A stretch of 64,000 nt of DNA from Allochromatium vinosum DSM 180 (GTDB taxonomy: Bacteria; Pseudomonadota; Gammaproteobacteria; Chromatiales; Chromatiaceae), in NCBI RefSeq assembly GCF_000025485.1, contig NC_013851.1, forward strand, positions 301,001 through 365,000, given 5' to 3'. Positions within the stretch are counted from its first letter, which is position 1. Each line of letters opens with the position of its first letter. Made by a program: the position numbers and the translations under genes. The notes below the pieces were generated by a model. That model ran no database searches. It saw nothing but the letters and a program-made list of their open reading frames with translations, and was not told where the DNA came from. Positions 30,761 to 38,841 of the stretch are shown one piece after another.

Positions 30761-31435
30761 ATGCACATTCTGCTGGTCGAGGACGATCCGCAAATGGCCG
30801 ACTATCTGCGCAAGGCACTCATCGAGGCGGGTGCCGTGGTCGATCGCGCGGCCGATGGACGCGAGGGCTTGCTGATGGCCGCCGGCAGCGACTATGACGT
30901 CCTCATCCTGGATCGTATGCTGCCCGGACTCGACGGGCTGGCGATCGTGCGAACCCTTCGCGCCTCGGGCAATCGTACCCCGGTGCTGTTCCTGAGCGCG
31001 CTCGGCGATGTCGACGATCGGGTCGAGGGGCTGCGCGCCGGGGGCGACGACTATCTCATCAAACCCTTTGCCTTCTCTGAACTCCAGGCGCGCGTCGAGG
31101 CGCTGCTGCGGCGCGGCGCGGCCGAGGCTCCCGAGACCCGTCTGCGCGTGGGCGATCTGGAGATGGATCTGCTCAAGCGCGAGGTCACGCGCGCGGGTCA
31201 GTCCATCCAACTCCAGCCGCGCGAGTTCCGGCTCCTGGAGTGCCTGATGCGCCACGCCGGACGGGTCGTCACCCGCACCATGCTGCTCGAACAGGTCTGG
31301 GACTATCACTTCGACCCCCAGACCAACGTCATCGACGTCCACATCAGCCGCCTGCGCGGCAAGATCGACAAAGACTTCGATCCGCCGCTGTTGCAGACGG
31401 TGCGCGGCGCCGGCTACCGGTTGCAGGCCGGGTGA
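30761..31435 (+). CDS. OmpR/PhoB-family response regulator
   Basis: A 224-residue DNA-binding response regulator. The receiver domain (1-115) has D51 as phospho-acceptor in LILDRMLPGLDG, the acidic pair EDDP near the start, FLSAL (S/T) and the lysine in DDYLIKPFAF. The winged-helix effector (128-224) contains LQPREFRLLECLMRHAGRVV and NVIDVHISRLRGKID with the terminal hairpin VRGAGYRL. It overlaps the kinase gene by GTGA, so the two are translationally coupled. It resembles the QseB/CopR/TctD group; the stimulus is not evident. Confidence 0.93.
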   Translation: MHILLVEDDPQMADYLRKALIEAGAVVDRAADGREGLLMAAGSDYDVLILDRMLPGLDGLAIVRTLRASGNRTPVLFLSALGDVDDRVEGLRAGGDDYLIKPFAFSELQARVEALLRRGAAEAPETRLRVGDLEMDLLKREVTRAGQSIQLQPREFRLLECLMRHAGRVVTRTMLLEQVWDYHFDPQTNVIDVHISRLRGKIDKDFDPPLLQTVRGAGYRLQAG

Positions 31436-32847
31436 GGGTCTCGGCCCTGGTCAGGCGTCTGCGCGCGCGCGTGGCGCGCGTGGCACGTGGTTCCATCTTT
31501 CGGCTGGCGCTGCTCTATGTGCTGTTGCTTGCCGGCTCGTTGGGTATCCTACTTGGCTTCATCTACTGGTCCACCGCCGGTTACATGGGTCGTCAGACCA
31601 CAGAGACCATCGAAGCCGAGATCCGCGGTCTGGCCGAGCAGTATCGCCGCCGTGGGCTGGTTGGCCTGACAACGCTCATCAGCGAACGGGTGGCGAGCGA
31701 TCCGGTCGGGGCGAGCGTCTATCTGCTGGTCGACGAGCGCTTCGAGCGCGTCGTCGGCAATCTGGATCGCTGGCCGTCCGAATCGCCCGATGCCAACGGC
31801 TGGATTCGTTTCCGGCTGCGCGAATGGGGTACGGATCACACCGACGAGCACGAGGCGCGCGCTCAGGTCTTTCTGTTGCGCAGTGGGTTGATGCTGCTGG
31901 TCGGGCGCGACATCCGCGATCTGGAGGCGACCCGTCATCTGATCCTGGATGCCCTGACCTGGGGGTTGGCGATCACGCTGGCCCTGGCACTCGCGGGCGC
32001 CTGGCTGATGGGGGCGAGCCTGACTCGGCGTCTGGAGGCGATCAACCTGACCAGCCGCGAGATCATGGAGGGCGATCTGACGCGGCGTATCCCCTTGAGC
32101 GGCAGCGGCGACGACTTCGACCGGCTCGCCGATGGACTCAACCGGATGCTGGAGCGCATCGAGGCGCTCATGGCCAGCGTGCGCCAGGTCTCAGACAACA
32201 TCGCCCATGATCTGCGCACACCCCTGACCCGGCTGCGCAACAAGCTCGAACTGCTCGCTGCCGCCCTAGCCGAGTCGAGCGAGTCACGTCTGCTGGCCGA
32301 GGAGGCGATCGCCGATGCCGAGGAGCTGCTCGCGACCTTCAACGCCCTGCTGCGCATCGCACGCCTGGAGTCCGGCAGCCGGCGCGCGGCCTTTGGCCCC
32401 GTCGATCTGGTACCGCTGATCGAGGATCTGGTCGAACTCTACGAACCGCTGGCCGCCGAGCGCGAGCAGCGGCTCGACTGGACGGCCGGAGCGTCCTCGA
32501 TCGTGGTCGAGGGCGATCGCGATCTGCTGTTCCAGGTCATGGCCAATCTGGTCGACAACGCCATCAAATACACTCAGCCCGGCGGCCACATCCAGCTCGC
32601 GGTCGATTCGGCGGGTGGGCAGGCGCGGGTGCTGGTTGCCGACGATGGTCCAGGTATCGCCCCCGAGTTCCGTGAACAGGTGTTCAGGCGTTTCTTCCGT
32701 GTCGACGACAGCCGTGCCACGCCGGGCAGCGGGCTGGGGCTGAGTCTGGTGCAGGCCGTCATCGCACTCCACCGCGCGCACATCGAACTCTCGGACAATG
32801 AGCCGGGGTTGCGGGTGAGTCTGAGTTTCGGTCGCTCGCCTCAATAG
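31432..32847 (+). CDS. Sensor histidine kinase, two-component
   Basis: A 471-residue membrane kinase starting at GTG 31432 inside the regulator's stop codon; the frame is open further upstream but only as a shadow of the regulator. Order: transmembrane helix (FRLALLYVLLLAGSLGILLGF), a ~140-residue periplasmic sensor, second helix, HAMP (TRRLEAINLTSREIMEGDLT), HisKA with phospho-acceptor His259 in NIAHDLRTPLTRLRNKLE, and HATPase with N-box MANLVDNAIKY, G1 ADDGPGI, F-box VFRRFFRVD and G2 GSGLGLSLV. The 3' end overlaps the convergent patatin gene by seven bases. Signal unknown. Confidence 0.93.
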   Translation: MRVSALVRRLRARVARVARGSIFRLALLYVLLLAGSLGILLGFIYWSTAGYMGRQTTETIEAEIRGLAEQYRRRGLVGLTTLISERVASDPVGASVYLLVDERFERVVGNLDRWPSESPDANGWIRFRLREWGTDHTDEHEARAQVFLLRSGLMLLVGRDIRDLEATRHLILDALTWGLAITLALALAGAWLMGASLTRRLEAINLTSREIMEGDLTRRIPLSGSGDDFDRLADGLNRMLERIEALMASVRQVSDNIAHDLRTPLTRLRNKLELLAAALAESSESRLLAEEAIADAEELLATFNALLRIARLESGSRRAAFGPVDLVPLIEDLVELYEPLAAEREQRLDWTAGASSIVVEGDRDLLFQVMANLVDNAIKYTQPGGHIQLAVDSAGGQARVLVADDGPGIAPEFREQVFRRFFRVDDSRATPGSGLGLSLVQAVIALHRAHIELSDNEPGLRVSLSFGRSPQ

Positions 32848-35102
32848 GCTCCGCTCAGACCATCCTGCTGATTGCCCCAGGGACGTCCGAGGAACAGATA
32901 GAGCGCGCCATTGCCGCTGTCGGCCTGACCATAACCGAGATAGAGCGGCCCGATGAAGGTGTCGGCGCCGACGAAGAGACTTCCGCCGAGGCGCAGACTG
33001 TCCCAATCGATGTCGCTACGCCGGTTCCAGACGTTGCCGACCTCCAGCGAGCCGCCGGCATAGGTCTTGACGAGGCCAGTACCCAGATCGCGCAGATAGA
33101 TGGCGCGAACCAGACCGAGATTGGCACCCGAGAGTTCGTTCTGATTGAAGCCCGAAAGATTGAGGAAGCCGCCCAGCCGATAGTAGGACTGAGGCGGGGC
33201 CTCGCCGCCGAAGCTCCCGGCCAGTGTCATCCCGGTCAGCAGGCTGTTGCGGCCCCAGCTCTGGGCGTGTAGCCAGCTCAGGCTGCCCTGGTCGTAGTCG
33301 TGCGAGGCGCCCAGCTCGCCGCGCGAGGTGAGCACCTGCGCATCGAGTGACCAGCCGTGGCGAGGGAAGGTCAGGCTGTCGAGTTCGTCGACACTGAATC
33401 TCAGGCTCAGTTCGCCGGCATCGAAGTCATAGTCCGGATAGAAGGCGGCGCCGATGCGTTGCTCGGCGCGTCCGTCGAAGCGGGCATATCTCAATCCCAG
33501 GCGCCCCCAGGTGTCGAGGTTGCGTCCGAACTCCAGTGCGCCACCCGCACGCGTGAGCTGATATTCGGCGATCGGTTTGCTGTGAGCCTCGGGATCGAAG
33601 ATCACCAGATTGTCGTTCAGATAGCCCAGGCCGGCCATCACATACCATTTCTCCAGGGGGTCGAGGGGCTGATAGAGGGCGGTGTAGAGGCCGGGTTCCT
33701 CACCCAGCTGGAGCTGGGTGCGCCATTCGCCGTTGAACGCATTGAGCGGTGCCATGGTGTAGGCCAGGCCGATGTTGAAGCGCGAATCGCCGCCCGTGGT
33801 CGAGGAAAATTCCAGCCCGCCCTGGAGCGAGCTGGTGCCCCAGGACTTTTCGCGCGCCGTGACCACCAGGGTGGCTTCGGCGTCGGTCTGATCCTCCAGG
33901 CGATAGCGCACCGACTCGAAGTTGTCCTGATCGTAGATGCTGGCCAGTTGATGCTCCAGGGCCGCCGGATCGAGCCGGTCGCCGGGTTCGACGTCCAGAC
34001 GCTCACTGATGACGCGATCCGAGAGCCGCGAGTGGTTCTCGATGCGCACGGCGCGGATGGTCGGGCGTGTGTAAGGAGATCGCTGATGGCGTTCGCGATA
34101 GGCGGCATACTGGGCGCTCGGCAGGGCGAGCCGGGCCAGTTCGGGGCGTGCGTCCTCGGCGGCGCGCTCGCCGATGGCGATGGCCTGGAGCATCTTGCCG
34201 AAGTCGCTCGCCAGGACCTCGTGCCCGAGCGCCGGTGTGATCAGCAGATCACGTCCGCCGAGCGTGGCGATCTGCTCCTGGGTGTTGCGCCAGGTCACGA
34301 GACTGGCGATCTGGTCGAGCATGGTCAGGACGTTGGAGATCTCCTCGCGCTCGCGCCGCGGACCGCCGACGTCGACGGCGATGACGATGTCGGCGCCCAT
34401 CTGGCGCACCACGCTCACCGGCATGTTCATCGCCAGCCCGCCGTCGACGAGCAGCCGGTCGCCGATCTCGACTGGCGCGAACACCGCCGGCACCGCCATG
34501 CTGGCGCGCATGGCCGTGGCCAGATCGCCCTCGCCGAGGACGACCGCTTCGCCGGTCACGACATCCGTGGCCACGGCGCGAAAGGGGATGCGCAGGTCGT
34601 CGAAATCCTGGATGCGGCTGGCCGGCAGGCTGTACTTGCGCAAGGCCAGCTCCAGCTTCTGGCCCTGGATGAGCGCCGGGACCAGATTCACCTTGCGCTC
34701 GCGTTCCTGCACGCCGGGTCGCGCCTTGACCAGATAGTTGCGATCCTCCAGCTTGCGGCGCATCCGCCGTTCCTCGCGTTCGGCCTCGTCCTGGAAGATG
34801 CCGTCCCAGTCGATCTCCTCGATGGTCTGTTCGATCTCGTCGGGTGAGAGCCCCATGGCATAGAGTCCGCCGACGATCGAGCCCATCGAGGTGCCGGCCA
34901 CGTAGTCGACCGGAATGCCCAGTTCCTCGATGAGCTTGAGTACCCCGACATGGGCCGCGCCGCGCGCGCCGCCGCCGGAGAGCGCCAGTCCGATCTTGGG
35001 CCGCTCAGCCGCCTCGACCGGGGGCGCCGGGAGCGTGAGGACGGCGAGGACGATGAGCGACAGGGCCAGCCAGGGCCTGAAACTGGGCTTGATGAAGGAC
35101 AC
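32841..35102 (-). CDS. Patatin phospholipase / outer-membrane beta-barrel protein (type Vd, PlpD-like)
   Basis: A 753-residue exported protein starting at GTG 35102, which has GGAG seven bases upstream. After a signal peptide (cleavage ~31) comes a patatin domain with oxyanion loop SGGGARG (42-48), nucleophile Ser72 in GTSMGS and dyad Asp220 in VDGG. Residues ~340-420 form a POTRA-like domain, and the rest is a predicted beta-barrel of the surface-antigen/Omp85 type ending in a weak terminal strand. This is the layout of PlpD of Pseudomonas aeruginosa and FplA of Fusobacterium, patatin-type (type Vd) autotransporters with phospholipase A1 activity. It follows the DUF1343 gene by 85 bases on the same strand. 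Confidence 0.9.
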   Translation of the reverse strand: MSFIKPSFRPWLALSLIVLAVLTLPAPPVEAAERPKIGLALSGGGARGAAHVGVLKLIEELGIPVDYVAGTSMGSIVGGLYAMGLSPDEIEQTIEEIDWDGIFQDEAEREERRMRRKLEDRNYLVKARPGVQERERKVNLVPALIQGQKLELALRKYSLPASRIQDFDDLRIPFRAVATDVVTGEAVVLGEGDLATAMRASMAVPAVFAPVEIGDRLLVDGGLAMNMPVSVVRQMGADIVIAVDVGGPRREREEISNVLTMLDQIASLVTWRNTQEQIATLGGRDLLITPALGHEVLASDFGKMLQAIAIGERAAEDARPELARLALPSAQYAAYRERHQRSPYTRPTIRAVRIENHSRLSDRVISERLDVEPGDRLDPAALEHQLASIYDQDNFESVRYRLEDQTDAEATLVVTAREKSWGTSSLQGGLEFSSTTGGDSRFNIGLAYTMAPLNAFNGEWRTQLQLGEEPGLYTALYQPLDPLEKWYVMAGLGYLNDNLVIFDPEAHSKPIAEYQLTRAGGALEFGRNLDTWGRLGLRYARFDGRAEQRIGAAFYPDYDFDAGELSLRFSVDELDSLTFPRHGWSLDAQVLTSRGELGASHDYDQGSLSWLHAQSWGRNSLLTGMTLAGSFGGEAPPQSYYRLGGFLNLSGFNQNELSGANLGLVRAIYLRDLGTGLVKTYAGGSLEVGNVWNRRSDIDWDSLRLGGSLFVGADTFIGPLYLGYGQADSGNGALYLFLGRPWGNQQDGLSGAY

Positions 35103-35187
35103 GGGGCATCTCCATGGCTTGAGCGGTTGGCGGCGAGCTGGAAGGAAACCACGATTTCAGTGGTCGGGTCGAGACTCGGGCGTGTGC

Positions 35188-36396
35188 TCAAGCGTAGAGC
35201 AACAATGGTCTGACCGCTTCGGCCCAGTGCGCCTCGTCCGGTTGCAGACGCTGCTCCAGATCCTCGGGGCCGGCGGCCGGATCGTCGACCCATTCACGCA
35301 GGAAGGTACCGCCCGAGAGCAGATCGATGGCCAGCCGCTCGGTCTCGTATTCGTAGTGGAAGTGACGCCAGAGCGGATAGTCGGGATACTCCAGCCGGAT
35401 ACACTTGAACAGGAGCGCGATCAGGCGATAGGGCTTGAAATGCGCGTGTCGATAGTCGGCGTTGTCGGTATGGATCTGGAAACCGGCGCACCGCTGACCG
35501 GCGTGTTTGTGAAAGGTCGGTTCGAACCAGCACGGGCGGATGAGCGCGCCCTGGAGCCAGTCGGCGCGTTCGCGCTCCATGCGCGCGAGCAGCCGGTCCA
35601 GGTCCAGATCGGGTGCGCCGATGAGTTCGAGCGCCGTGGTGGTGCCGCGTCCCTCCGAGAGGGTGGTGCCCTCCAGGAGCACGGTTCCCGGAAAACAGCG
35701 CGCCATGTTGAGACTGGAGGCATTGGGGCTGGGATTGACCCAGGACAGCTCCAGCACCGGCCAGCCATAGCCGGGCGCCTCGTTCGGGTGATAGCCCTCC
35801 ATCGCCACCACATGCAGATCGAGATCCAGGTTCAGATGGGCGACGAACCATTTGGCCAACTCGCCCAGCGTCAGACCATGGCGCATCTGGATGGGACCGG
35901 CACCGACGAAGCTCTCCCAACCCGGTTCCAGCAGACTGCCTTCGATCGGACGCCCCGCCGGATTCGGCCGGTCCAAGACCCAGAGTGTCTTGCCGTGCGC
36001 GGCACAGGCGCACATCAGATAGACCAGGGTCGTGACATAGGTATAGATGCGGGTGCCGATGTCCTGGAGATCGATCAGCAGGACATCGAAGCCGTCGAGC
36101 ATAGCGGCCGTCGGTTCACGCACCTCGCCATAGAGGCTATAGACGGGGATTCCATGTCGTGGATCGATCTCGTCCGGGGTCTCGATCATGTTGTCCTGTT
36201 TGTCGCCGCGCATCCCATGCTGGGGGCCGAAGGCCGCGACGATATCGAGTTCCTTCAGCGCCATGAGCGCATCGAGCGCATGATGTCCGTGACGGGTCAT
36301 AGAGGCCGGATGGCCGAGCAGCGCCACGCGCCGCCCCCAGAGCGGTTTGCGCAGTTCCGGATTTTCGAGCAGACGGTCCAGACCGAGTTTGATCAT
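35188..36396 (-). CDS. DUF1343 / NamZ-like exo-N-acetylmuramidase family protein
   Basis: A 402-residue protein of the DUF1343 family, whose characterised member NamZ of Bacillus subtilis removes terminal MurNAc from peptidoglycan fragments. Signatures: [87 protein letters not shown] and [19 protein letters not shown]. There is no signal peptide, so it would act in the cytoplasm on imported muropeptides, unless the true start is upstream. No MurNAc transporter, etherase or kinase is adjacent. It is transcribed with the patatin gene. Confidence 0.85.
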   Translation of the reverse strand: MIKLGLDRLLENPELRKPLWGRRVALLGHPASMTRHGHHALDALMALKELDIVAAFGPQHGMRGDKQDNMIETPDEIDPRHGIPVYSLYGEVREPTAAMLDGFDVLLIDLQDIGTRIYTYVTTLVYLMCACAAHGKTLWVLDRPNPAGRPIEGSLLEPGWESFVGAGPIQMRHGLTLGELAKWFVAHLNLDLDLHVVAMEGYHPNEAPGYGWPVLELSWVNPSPNASSLNMARCFPGTVLLEGTTLSEGRGTTTALELIGAPDLDLDRLLARMERERADWLQGALIRPCWFEPTFHKHAGQRCAGFQIHTDNADYRHAHFKPYRLIALLFKCIRLEYPDYPLWRHFHYEYETERLAIDLLSGGTFLREWVDDPAAGPEDLEQRLQPDEAHWAEAVRPLLLYA

Positions 36397-36545
36397 TGTG
36401 TATTTCGAGATCCTGTAGTGTCGAGTGTGAGAGGCTGCACCAGCGCATCCACAGCCGGTTTTTTTACGGGTCAGGTGCGGAAAATGGTCGGCCGACTCGA
36501 ATCCGGCATATCCTAGCGGCCTCTGTTTGTCATAGAATGATGCCG

Positions 36546-37577
36546 ATGCGCCGCTCCGATTTCCATTATGAACTTCCCGCCGAACTCATTGCCCAACATC
36601 CACTGCCCGAACGCTCAGGTTCGCGCCTGCTGGTGCTCGACGGTTCGCAGACCCCGCCACGCGATCGGATGTTCACCGATCTGCCGAGCCTGCTCAAACC
36701 CCATGACCTGCTGATCTTCAACAACACCCAGGTGATGCGCGCCCGTTTGTTCGGTCACAAAGAGACGGGCGGACAGGTCGAGATCCTGATCGAACGTCTG
36801 CTCGACGCGCGCGAGGCGCTGGCCCATGTGCGCGCCAGCAAATCACCCAAGCCGGGCAGTCGTATTCGCGTGACCGATGGAGCCTGGTTGTCGGTCGTCG
36901 GTCGCGAGGGCGATCTGTTCCGATTGCGCGCGCTTGAAAGCGACTTCGGCGAGCAGATGGCGCGGCATGGTCATATGCCGCTGCCACCCTATATCCAGCG
37001 TCCGGACGACGTGCTCGATGAATCCCGCTATCAGACCGTTTTCGCGCGTCGCACGGGTGCGGTCGCGGCACCGACGGCGGCGCTCCATTTCGACGAGCCA
37101 ATGCTCGCACGGCTCGATGCGCTCGGAGTCGCACGCGCCGAGATCACACTGCATGTCGGTGCCGGAACGTTTCAGCCGGTGCGCGAAGACGATCTCGAAC
37201 GCCACCACATGCATTCCGAATGGCTCGAAGTCGACGAGACGGTGTGTGAACGAATCGAACGGACACGTCAATTGGGCGGGCGTGTCATTGCCGTGGGCAC
37301 CACCAGTGTGAGAAGCCTGGAAACAGCGGCGGCCGATGGGAGGCTCAGACCTTTTCGGGGCGAGAGCCGGCTTTTCATTCGGCCCGGTTATCGTTTCAGG
37401 GTTGTCGACGCCATGATTACGAATTTCCATTTGCCCGAATCGACCCTGCTAATGTTGGTGGCGGCTTTTTCGGGGTATTCCGAAATCATGAAAGCCTACC
37501 GCCATGCCATCGACCAGCGTTATCGCTTCTTCAGCTATGGTGATGCCATGTTCCTGACGCGTCAGGATGCGGCCTGA
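36546..37577 (+). CDS. queA: S-adenosylmethionine:tRNA ribosyltransferase-isomerase
   Basis: A 343-residue enzyme adding the cyclopentenediol precursor to 7-aminomethyl-7-deazaguanosine in tRNA (queuosine pathway), using SAM as ribosyl donor. It aligns from [19 protein letters not shown] with the E. coli enzyme start, so ATG 36546 is chosen; ATGs at 36537 and 36540 are alternatives. Hallmarks: [75 protein letters not shown] and the C-terminal [12 protein letters not shown]. The usual downstream tgt is absent; an H-NS-like gene follows. Confidence 0.95.
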   Translation: MRRSDFHYELPAELIAQHPLPERSGSRLLVLDGSQTPPRDRMFTDLPSLLKPHDLLIFNNTQVMRARLFGHKETGGQVEILIERLLDAREALAHVRASKSPKPGSRIRVTDGAWLSVVGREGDLFRLRALESDFGEQMARHGHMPLPPYIQRPDDVLDESRYQTVFARRTGAVAAPTAALHFDEPMLARLDALGVARAEITLHVGAGTFQPVREDDLERHHMHSEWLEVDETVCERIERTRQLGGRVIAVGTTSVRSLETAAADGRLRPFRGESRLFIRPGYRFRVVDAMITNFHLPESTLLMLVAAFSGYSEIMKAYRHAIDQRYRFFSYGDAMFLTRQDAA

Positions 37578-37605
37578 ATATTTTCAAGCCGATCTAGAAT
37601 ATTCA
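37575..37605 (+). terminator. AT-rich inverted repeat at the queA stop
   Basis: TGAATATT (37575-37582, starting with the queA stop codon) and AATATTCA (37598-37605) are perfect complements with a 15-base loop. The stem is AT-only apart from one GC pair and so weak. It lies just upstream of the promoter-like TAAAAT of the next gene and may instead be bound by a regulator. Confidence 0.3.
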
Positions 37606-37618
37606 TTCCACTTTGTAA

Positions 37619-37624
37619 TAAAAT
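37619..37624 (+). promoter_or_regulatory. Candidate -10 element of the H-NS-like gene
   Basis: TAAAAT (five of six matches to TATAAT) lies in an AT-rich patch 69 bases before the proposed GTG start. A weak TAGAAT (37595-37600) is 18 bases upstream. AT-rich DNA here would also be a natural site for autoregulation by an H-NS-type protein. Confidence 0.35.
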
Positions 37625-37692
37625 AGCGGCATCGCTGTCATGATTCCGTGACACCGAAGTCATCAAGCTATTCACCACCAGGAGACATGCGA

Positions 37693-38076
37693 GTGGAACA
37701 TTCCAATCTCAGCCTCGAAGAAATCCAGCGTCAGCTGGAAGAAGCCGATAACAAGAAAGCTCAGCTCGAAAAGCTGCTCAAGGACAAGCGCGAGGAAGGC
37801 AAGGGCGCAGTCGTCGAACAGATCAGAAACATCATTCTCGACAATGGCTATGATCCGGAAGAGATCATGAATCTGGTTCTGCGCCGTCGCCGCAAGCTCG
37901 TCAGTGATCGTCAGTATCGCCGTTATGTCGATCCGGACAATCCTGAAAACGTTTATTCGCGTGGTGTTCTGCCGGGCTGGATGAAGGAGAAGATGGCTCA
38001 GCAGGGCTATGACCCGAATTCCAAGGAAGACCGCGAAGCCTTCAAAGCCAACTCGCTGCGACTGGTCGAGGGCTGA
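37693..38076 (+). CDS. H-NS-family nucleoid-associated protein (divergent)
   Basis: A 127-residue protein. An N-terminal coiled coil (LSLEEIQRQLEEADNKKAQL onward, to about residue 45) would dimerise it; a basic linker (RRRRKLVSDRQYRRY) leads to a C-terminal domain with YVDPDNPENVYSRGVLPGWM. That segment aligns with the H-NS DNA-binding loop (Y-x-D/N-P-x-x-x-x-x-W-x-G-R-G-R-x-P-x-W), but the W and the Q/R-G-R core are replaced by V-Y-S-R-G-V. The start is uncertain: GTG 37693 has GGAG at eight bases, whereas ATG 37687 is only two bases from it. It should be a DNA-binding silencer or architectural protein. Confidence 0.7.
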   Translation: MEHSNLSLEEIQRQLEEADNKKAQLEKLLKDKREEGKGAVVEQIRNIILDNGYDPEEIMNLVLRRRRKLVSDRQYRRYVDPDNPENVYSRGVLPGWMKEKMAQQGYDPNSKEDREAFKANSLRLVEG

Positions 38077-38438
38077 AACGACTGCCACGCGCGACGTCCT
38101 CAGTATGACGTCAGCTCGTGATATCCGGTGCAGTCATTTCTGACCTCTGCCTCGGACGCGGTTCGTGATCGATGTCTGGATACCGAATCCAACGAACCGC
38201 GTTCGCTCGTACTGACCTCCTCACATTTCACCCGCACGCCAGCCTGTCACCGTGACCTGTGTATCTTTACGGATATACCGCGCTCCGGTCTTGCCGTATC
38301 GTCCTCCTCAACGCGAGGAACGGACCACCTCCCAAGCTTCGCTCCGGCACCCGGAGCCAAGACTGTCGAATTAGTTGTGCATTGATTTTTCGACTGTTTT
38401 CTCACTCTCTTCAATGCGCTTTCCACGGAATTTGAACG
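38077..38438 (+). other. Long structured leader of the first RRM gene
   Basis: No protein is credible in this 362-base gap. It holds three inverted repeats: ACGCGGTTCGT (38156-38166) with ACGAACCGCGT (38192-38202), 11 bp perfect and extendable by three pairs across a G-T; GCTCCGG (38341-38347) with CCGGAGC (38351-38357), loop CAC; and GTCGAA (38365-38370) with TTCGAC (38389-38394), followed by T-rich sequence. The first may terminate the H-NS-like transcript. The others would be in the 5' leader of the RRM gene and could regulate it. Confidence 0.4.
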
Positions 38439-38714
38439 ATGAATATCTATGTCGGCAACCTGGCCTACAGCGTCACCCAGGACGAGCTTCGCGATGCCTT
38501 CGGTGCCTACGGTGAAATCTCCAGCGTGAACCTGATCACGGACAAGTTCACTGGCAGCTCCAAGGGCTTCGGTTTCGTCGAGATGCCGAACAACTCCGAA
38601 GCCGATGCCGCGATCAAGGGTCTCAACGAGACTCCGCTCAAGGGCCGCAACCTGAAGGTCAACCAGGCCAAGCCGCGTGGCGAGCGCCCGGCCAGCCGTG
38701 GACCGCGCTGGTAA
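38439..38714 (+). CDS. Small RRM-type RNA-binding protein (copy 1)
   Basis: A 91-residue protein consisting of one RNA recognition motif and a short basic tail. RNP2 is IYVGNL (residues 3-8) and RNP1 is KGFGFVEM, with the usual aromatic residues. The tail (AKPRGERPASRGPRW) is Arg/Gly-rich. Such small RRM proteins occur in cyanobacteria and proteobacteria and are often cold- or stress-induced; they bind RNA without known sequence preference. A second copy lies at 58656-58934 with nearly the same sequence. Both have unusually long upstream regions and hairpins at the 3' end. Confidence 0.93.
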   Translation: MNIYVGNLAYSVTQDELRDAFGAYGEISSVNLITDKFTGSSKGFGFVEMPNNSEADAAIKGLNETPLKGRNLKVNQAKPRGERPASRGPRW

Positions 38715-38724
38715 GCACCTGCTG

Positions 38725-38777
38725 ACCGCGTCTGGCGCGGTGTCGACCGGCACCGCCGCCCATACTCCAGACGCGGT
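38725..38777 (+). terminator. Strong terminator hairpin after the first RRM gene
   Basis: ACCGCGTCTGG (38725-38735) and CCAGACGCGGT (38767-38777) form a perfect 11-bp stem; inside it GCGGTG and CACCGC form a second 6-bp stem. TTAAAAAA follows. The structure begins ten bases after the stop codon. Confidence 0.6.
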
Positions 38778-38841
38778 TTAAAAAAGCGATTTCGATCTGT
38801 TACCGTTACGGCATTCGATTCCTGTCCCCGGATGCCGCTGA

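Noticed and set aside
34915-36516. Plus-strand open frame of ~533 codons opposite the DUF1343 gene and the start of the patatin gene
   Set aside because: No recognisable domain, and it spans two genes on the opposite strand that have clear families.
38208-38219. 12-base CGTACTGACCTC in the first RRM leader matching the reverse complement of 58551-58562 in the second leader
   Set aside because: Although striking, opposite orientation and lack of flanking similarity make chance a fair explanation for one 12-mer between two ~400-base regions.
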